Positions 59,757-64,000 of a stretch of DNA of 64,000 bases are shown in pieces. The first letter of the stretch is position 1. Each line of letters opens with the position of its first letter. The stretch spans positions 2,363,501 through 2,427,500 of the forward strand of contig NC_012491.1 in the NCBI RefSeq assembly GCF_000010165.1, read 5' to 3'. Position numbers and translations under genes: made by a program. Below the pieces are notes generated by a model. The model was not told the origin of the DNA and searched no databases. It worked only from the letters and a program-made list of their open reading frames with translations. Source of the stretch: Brevibacillus brevis NBRC 100599 (GTDB lineage: Bacteria > Bacillota > Bacilli > Brevibacillales > Brevibacillaceae).

Positions 59757-61451
59757 TTACAAGCTTTTATCGTCAATGCTATTTAAGAATTGTTCAATCT
59801 CGCCAATCACCGATGGAATGCAGTCGTCCTCAAATGGAGAATAGAGCTTCGCCACTTGCACCAGCTCGAGGAACGATTTGCTTCCGCCTTCGCGGCAAAG
59901 CGTCAAATAATCCTCCCAAGCTTGTTTTGGCTCAGATTGAGATCGTTTCCAAAATTGGAACGCGCAAATCTGGGCTAGTGTGTAGTCAATGTAATAGAAG
60001 GGGCTTTGGAAAATATGGGTTTGCTGCTGCCAGAACCCGCCCTCTTCAAGATACGCATTCTGTGCGTAATTGCGATGCGGTAGGTACTTACGCTCAATTT
60101 CACGCCAAGCCTGTTTACGCTCTGCCGGGGTCATATCTGGATTCTCGTAGACAACATGCTGGAACTCATCAACAGATACGCCATACGGTATGAACTGGAG
60201 TCCGCTGCTCAGATGTGAGAATTTGTATTTGTCGGTATCTTCTTTGAAAAAATGCTCCATCCATGGCCACGTCAAAAATTCCATGCTCATTGAATGTATT
60301 TCACACGCCTCATAGGTTGGGAAATGATATTCAGGCACCTCAAAATCTCGGCTTACATACACCTGAAACGCATGTCCTGCCTCGTGCGTAAGTACGTCGA
60401 TATCACCGGACGTACCATTAAAATTGGCGAAAATAAAGGGGAGCCTGTATTGGCTGATGTATTCACAGTAGCCGCCAGTTGCCTTCCCTTTTTTGCTCAA
60501 TAAATCTAAACAGTCATTGTCCAGCATGAAGTTGTAAAATTCGTCCGTTTCAGGTGACAACTCGGCATACATCTTTTTCCCGTTTTCCACAATCCATTCC
60601 GGTGGGCCTTTCGGGCTTGGATTCCCTGTAGCAAAATCAAAGGAAAGATCGTAATACTCAAGTGTATCGACACCAATGCGTTGTCGCTGACGTTCGACGA
60701 GCTTTGATGATACTGGAACGATGTGCTCTAGCACTTGCTGGCGGAAACTGGCTACCATTTCTGCATTGTAGTCGGTACGATTCAGACGTGCATAAGCTAG
60801 CTCAACAAAGCTATTGAAGCCGAGTTTTTTGGCGATGCGTGTGCGTACCTTGACGAGCTGATCGTAGATGCGATCAAATTCGTCCGTATGTTGCCGCATA
60901 TAATCATACTTCGCTTCATTCGCACGTTTGCGCATGTCTCTATCTTTCGCAATTGTAAAAGGAATCATCTCTGAAAGGTTTCGCTCTTCTCCTTCAAACA
61001 TGATTTTGGCAGATGCTTTCAGTGCGACATATTGACTGGCCAAACGGTTTTCTTCCTGCAAATCAGAAATGACTTCCGGCGAAAATGTACGGAGTGTGCT
61101 CTCTGCGATGCGAAACAGCTGTGCACCCCATTTTTCTTCCAATTGTGCGCGGAAGGGAGAATCGACGATCGCCTGATAGTAGCGGGAAACGATGCCGGTA
61201 TACACAGGAGTGGCTTCATCCCAGTAGTCCTGCTCCGCCTTGTAGAAGGAATCCTCTGTATTGATTGTGTGGCGGATTTGTGCGACATACCGCGCAGATT
61301 CCACTTCTTGTCTCAATTTGTTCAATTGAGCCATGATCGTATCTTGCTCGGAGAAACTTGAAGCATGTTGAAACGCTTCCAATAATTGTGTGAATTGTCC
61401 TTCAACTGCGTTCATATCCATGCGCTCATACTGAATTTGTGAGAACTTCAC
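59757..61451 (-). CDS. M3 family oligoendopeptidase
   Basis: 564 residues from GTG at 61451 (AAGAGG 8 nt upstream; the in-frame GTG at 61460 overlaps that site). The zinc motif is VLTHEAGHAFQVY (HExxH) and the third ligand lies in YEACEIHSMSMEFL. It is an all-helical M3 fold, cytoplasmic, cleaving short peptides. It sits between ispA and dxs, which are neighbours in B. subtilis, so it is an insertion in that order. Confidence 0.92.
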   Translation of the reverse strand: MKFSQIQYERMDMNAVEGQFTQLLEAFQHASSFSEQDTIMAQLNKLRQEVESARYVAQIRHTINTEDSFYKAEQDYWDEATPVYTGIVSRYYQAIVDSPFRAQLEEKWGAQLFRIAESTLRTFSPEVISDLQEENRLASQYVALKASAKIMFEGEERNLSEMIPFTIAKDRDMRKRANEAKYDYMRQHTDEFDRIYDQLVKVRTRIAKKLGFNSFVELAYARLNRTDYNAEMVASFRQQVLEHIVPVSSKLVERQRQRIGVDTLEYYDLSFDFATGNPSPKGPPEWIVENGKKMYAELSPETDEFYNFMLDNDCLDLLSKKGKATGGYCEYISQYRLPFIFANFNGTSGDIDVLTHEAGHAFQVYVSRDFEVPEYHFPTYEACEIHSMSMEFLTWPWMEHFFKEDTDKYKFSHLSSGLQFIPYGVSVDEFQHVVYENPDMTPAERKQAWREIERKYLPHRNYAQNAYLEEGGFWQQQTHIFQSPFYYIDYTLAQICAFQFWKRSQSEPKQAWEDYLTLCREGGSKSFLELVQVAKLYSPFEDDCIPSVIGEIEQFLNSIDDKSL

Positions 61452-61460
61452 GGACGTCAC

Positions 61461-61698
61461 CTCTTTTGTTCGGAGTATGTATTCAAAATTATCTTACCAG
61501 AAAATACAAGATATCGCCTTCATATTCGTATATGTTGATCAAAAGTGGTGTTTTTATTAAGAAACCGTTATAATGAATCAAGCTGAAAATAAGCGGAATC
61601 GGCTATAGCAATAAGGAAAGCCGGGTTTTCTAGTGGCTTGATTGATATGCAGCATGCACAATCGCCGGAGAACGAACAGTGGAAAGTGAGGAATACCA
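61461..61698. promoter_or_regulatory. Divergent region upstream of dxs
   Basis: 238 nt. TATAAT at 61569-61574 is a good -10 for dxs but the -35 (TGGTGT, 61546) is poor. The leader of about 120 nt can fold locally (AAGCGGAATCGGCTATAG region), but no known riboswitch is recognised. Confidence 0.4.
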
Positions 61699-63585
61699 AT
61701 GCTGCTTACTACTATAAATGATCCTCAAGACTTGAAAAAGTGCACGCAACCGCAGTTACATACATTGGCATCCGAGATCCGTCAGTTTCTAATCGAAACG
61801 CTTTCGAAAACAGGAGGACATCTCGCGCCGAATCTGGGAGTTGTCGAGCTGACGTTAGCTCTGCATTACGTTTTTGACAGTCCAAAAGACAAGCTGATTT
61901 GGGATGTCGGACATCAAGCCTACGTACATAAGATGCTGACAGGACGCCGGGAGATGTTTCCGACCTTGCGCCAGTACAAAGGTCTGTGCGGGTTCCCTAA
62001 AATGGTGGAAAGCCCGCATGACGTCTGGGAAACCGGGCATAGCAGTACTTCGTTGTCTGCCGCAATGGGGATGGCGACTGCTCGGGATTTGAAAAAGGAA
62101 AAGAACCATGTCGTAGCTGTGATTGGTGACGGTGCCTTGACAGGTGGTATGGCTTTAGAAGCCTTGAACCACATCGGTCATGAACGCAAGAATGTCATCG
62201 TTGTGCTAAATGATAACGAGATGTCTATTGCGCCAAACGTTGGTGCCTTGCACAACTACTTGGGGAAAATTCGCTCGACGGAGAACTATCAGTGGGCGAA
62301 GGATGAAGTCGAAGGCTTGTTGAAATCGATACCGGCTGTAGGGGGCAAATTGGCTCATATGGCTGAGCGCTTCAAGGACAGCATGAAGTACCTGCTCGTA
62401 TCTGGCGTTCTTTTCGAAGAACTCGGCTTTACGTATATTGGTCCGATTGACGGACATAACATGGAGCTATTACTCGATACATTGAAGACGGCCAAGCATA
62501 CAAAAGGACCTGTATTGATCCATGCCATCACGAAAAAAGGACTGGGCTATGCCCCAGCTGAAGCTGATTCGGTCAAGTGGCATGGTATCGGTACGTATAA
62601 AATCGAGTCAGGTGATACACCGAAATCCGCACCAACGTATACATCCGTTTTTGCCGATACCATGATGAAGCTTGCGGATGAAGACCATTCCATTGTGGCT
62701 GTGACTCCTGCGATGCCAGCGGGTTCAGGCTTGATCCCATTTGGACAGAAGTATCCTGACAGACTGTTTGACGTTGGGATTGCAGAGCAGCACGCATGTA
62801 CATTTGCGGCAGGATTAGCGACACAAGGTTTGAAGCCGGTCTTTGCGATTTATTCGACCTTCTTGCAAAGAGCCTATGATCAGTTGATCCACGATGTCGC
62901 ACGCCAAAAACTCCATGTGATTTTCGCCGTTGACCGTGCTGGACTCGTCGGAGCAGACGGGGAGACACACCAAGGGATGTACGATGTGGCATTCATGCGC
63001 ATCATTCCGAATATGGTCATCATGGCACCGAAGGACGAAAATGAGCTGCGTCACATGATGAAGACAGCAGTGGAATATAAAGGTGGTCCGATCTCTTATC
63101 GTTATCCGCGATTGCCGACTCGTGGCGTCAAAATGGATGAAGAGCTGCAAGTGCTGCCAATCGGAAAAGCGGAGATTGTACGCGAAGGCAAACACGTGGC
63201 GATTCTCTCGTTCGGTCACGTATTCGAAATTGCGGAGGCGGCGGTCAATCAGCTTCAAGAAGAGGGAATCAAACCGATGCTGGTCAATGCACGTTTTTGC
63301 AAGCCGTTGGACGAAGAGCTTCTATTCCGTCTGGCAAAGGAAGGCTACGATATCATTACGGTTGAAGAAGGCAGTGAAATGGGCGGCTTCGGCAGCGCTG
63401 TCATTGAATGCTACAGTCGTGCAGGCTATCACGGCATGAATGTACAGATTGTCGCGGTACCTGATTATTTTGTTGAGCATGGAAGTGTGAAGGAACAGCG
63501 GCAAGAGGTAGGGCTCACAGCTGATCATATCGCTGCTCGTGTCCGATCCTTGATGCCAATTTCGAAGGGCGTAGTGGAAGCATGA
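61699..63585 (+). CDS. dxs: 1-deoxy-D-xylulose-5-phosphate synthase
   Basis: 628 residues. Transketolase-like: [35 protein letters not shown], the thiamine diphosphate motif [15 protein letters not shown] to NDNEMSI, and [17 protein letters not shown] with the catalytic Glu. First step of the non-mevalonate isoprenoid route. ATG at 61699 has GTGAGGAAT upstream. It overlaps tlyA by 4 nt. Confidence 0.97.
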   Translation: MLLTTINDPQDLKKCTQPQLHTLASEIRQFLIETLSKTGGHLAPNLGVVELTLALHYVFDSPKDKLIWDVGHQAYVHKMLTGRREMFPTLRQYKGLCGFPKMVESPHDVWETGHSSTSLSAAMGMATARDLKKEKNHVVAVIGDGALTGGMALEALNHIGHERKNVIVVLNDNEMSIAPNVGALHNYLGKIRSTENYQWAKDEVEGLLKSIPAVGGKLAHMAERFKDSMKYLLVSGVLFEELGFTYIGPIDGHNMELLLDTLKTAKHTKGPVLIHAITKKGLGYAPAEADSVKWHGIGTYKIESGDTPKSAPTYTSVFADTMMKLADEDHSIVAVTPAMPAGSGLIPFGQKYPDRLFDVGIAEQHACTFAAGLATQGLKPVFAIYSTFLQRAYDQLIHDVARQKLHVIFAVDRAGLVGADGETHQGMYDVAFMRIIPNMVIMAPKDENELRHMMKTAVEYKGGPISYRYPRLPTRGVKMDEELQVLPIGKAEIVREGKHVAILSFGHVFEIAEAAVNQLQEEGIKPMLVNARFCKPLDEELLFRLAKEGYDIITVEEGSEMGGFGSAVIECYSRAGYHGMNVQIVAVPDYFVEHGSVKEQRQEVGLTADHIAARVRSLMPISKGVVEA

Positions 63586-64000
63586 GTGTAAGAAAAGAAC
63601 GGATTGATGTTCTCTTGGTCGAAAGAGGCCATTATGAGACTAGAGAAAAAGCAAAAGCAGCCGTAATGGCAGGTCTTGTGCAGGTAGCTGGCGACCGCTG
63701 TGACAAGCCGGGAACCAAATTTGCCGAGGATGTTGCGATTACGGTGAAGGGCGAGGTACACCCGTATGTGAGTCGGGGTGGCCTCAAGCTGGAAAAAGCA
63801 TTACGTGTCTTTGAAATCGACATGAAGGATCGTGTCATGATGGACATCGGGGCATCCACTGGCGGATTTACGGACTGTGCGCTACAAAACGGTGCCCGGC
63901 TTGTTTACGCCATTGATGTCGGGTATGGACAACTCGCGTGGAGCTTGCGACAGGATGAACGAGTGGTCGTCATGGAACGGACGAATTTCCGTCATATGGA
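63582..64000 (+). CDS. tlyA: TlyA-family 2'-O-rRNA methyltransferase (YqxC), 5' part
   Basis: At least 139 codons, cut by the window end. ATG at 63582 overlaps the dxs stop (ATGA). Residues 5-65 are an S4 RNA-binding domain ([20 protein letters not shown]). The SAM-binding motif [18 protein letters not shown] follows a [11 protein letters not shown] segment, as in TlyA/hemolysin A proteins. It probably methylates rRNA. The order dxs-yqxC matches B. subtilis. Confidence 0.93.
   Translation, partial: MSVRKERIDVLLVERGHYETREKAKAAVMAGLVQVAGDRCDKPGTKFAEDVAITVKGEVHPYVSRGGLKLEKALRVFEIDMKDRVMMDIGASTGGFTDCALQNGARLVYAIDVGYGQLAWSLRQDERVVVMERTNFRHM

Noticed and set aside
1-64000. CRISPR arrays, tRNA or rRNA genes, intact insertion sequences
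   Set aside because: I looked for regularly spaced repeats, tRNA cloverleaf T-loop patterns and transposase motifs and found none.

Overview
The window looks like chromosome of a spore-forming, aerobic Bacillota of the Brevibacillus/Paenibacillales type. Three things support this. It carries dedicated sporulation genes (cotJABC and the complete spoIIIAA-AH operon). Its gene order runs parallel to the Bacillus subtilis aroK-yqhG-gcv-yqh-efp-spoIIIA-acc-nusB-folD-xse-ispA-dxs-yqxC region. Ribosome binding sites are strong (GGAGG-type) and many starts are GTG or TTG. I saw no rRNA, tRNA, CRISPR array, intact insertion sequence or prophage.

Layout. 1-2.6 kb: a CsoR-type metal sensor, a Met-rich membrane protein fused to a cupredoxin, and the cotJABC spore coat operon. 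2.7-7.6 kb, mostly minus strand: two tandem paralogues of a secreted copper-amine-oxidase-N-like domain protein, an RNase J, and two small secreted proteins. 7.6-11.7 kb: a large unknown protein, ylbF and ylbG with a Cys-rich gene between them on the other strand, and pxpA. 11.7-15.0 kb: molybdate transporter modABC facing a one-component HTH/binding-protein regulator. 15.2-22.0 kb: an M1 aminopeptidase, aroK, yqzE, ykuS, a secreted unknown, yqhG and the SNF2 helicase yqhH. 22.0-26.5 kb: a tandem glycine riboswitch controlling gcvT-gcvPA-gcvPB. 26.5-38.9 kb: a second MurG-like enzyme, lipM, dat, an M28-like protein lacking its catalytic residues, a 26-codon membrane peptide, mntR, yqhO-yqhR, aroQ, yqhT and efp. 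39.0-44.7 kb: an accessory block between efp and yqhV, genes that are adjacent in B. subtilis. It holds an aminoglycoside 6-adenylyltransferase, a 210-bp imperfect palindrome, an ECF sigma/anti-sigma pair, a DUF441 protein and comAB for sulfolactate synthesis. 44.8-51.2 kb: yqhV, an acidic protein and spoIIIAA-AH. 51.4-64 kb: accBC, an Asp23/AmaP envelope module, nusB, a TsaD-like paralogue, folD, xseAB, ispA, an M3 oligopeptidase, dxs and the start of tlyA.

How the genes work together. GcvT and GcvPAB need lipoylated H protein, and LipM supplies the octanoyl precursor. AccBC with its own promoter, IspA and Dxs serve lipid and isoprenoid synthesis. The SpoIIIA proteins build the mother-cell to forespore channel, and ComAB probably supplies spore sulfolactate. 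MntR, ModABC and CsoR give a metal-homeostasis theme. Genes are closely packed, and most convergent pairs share bidirectional terminators, several of which extend into the last codons of a gene.

All assignments come from reading the sequence and recalling families. No database search was run.
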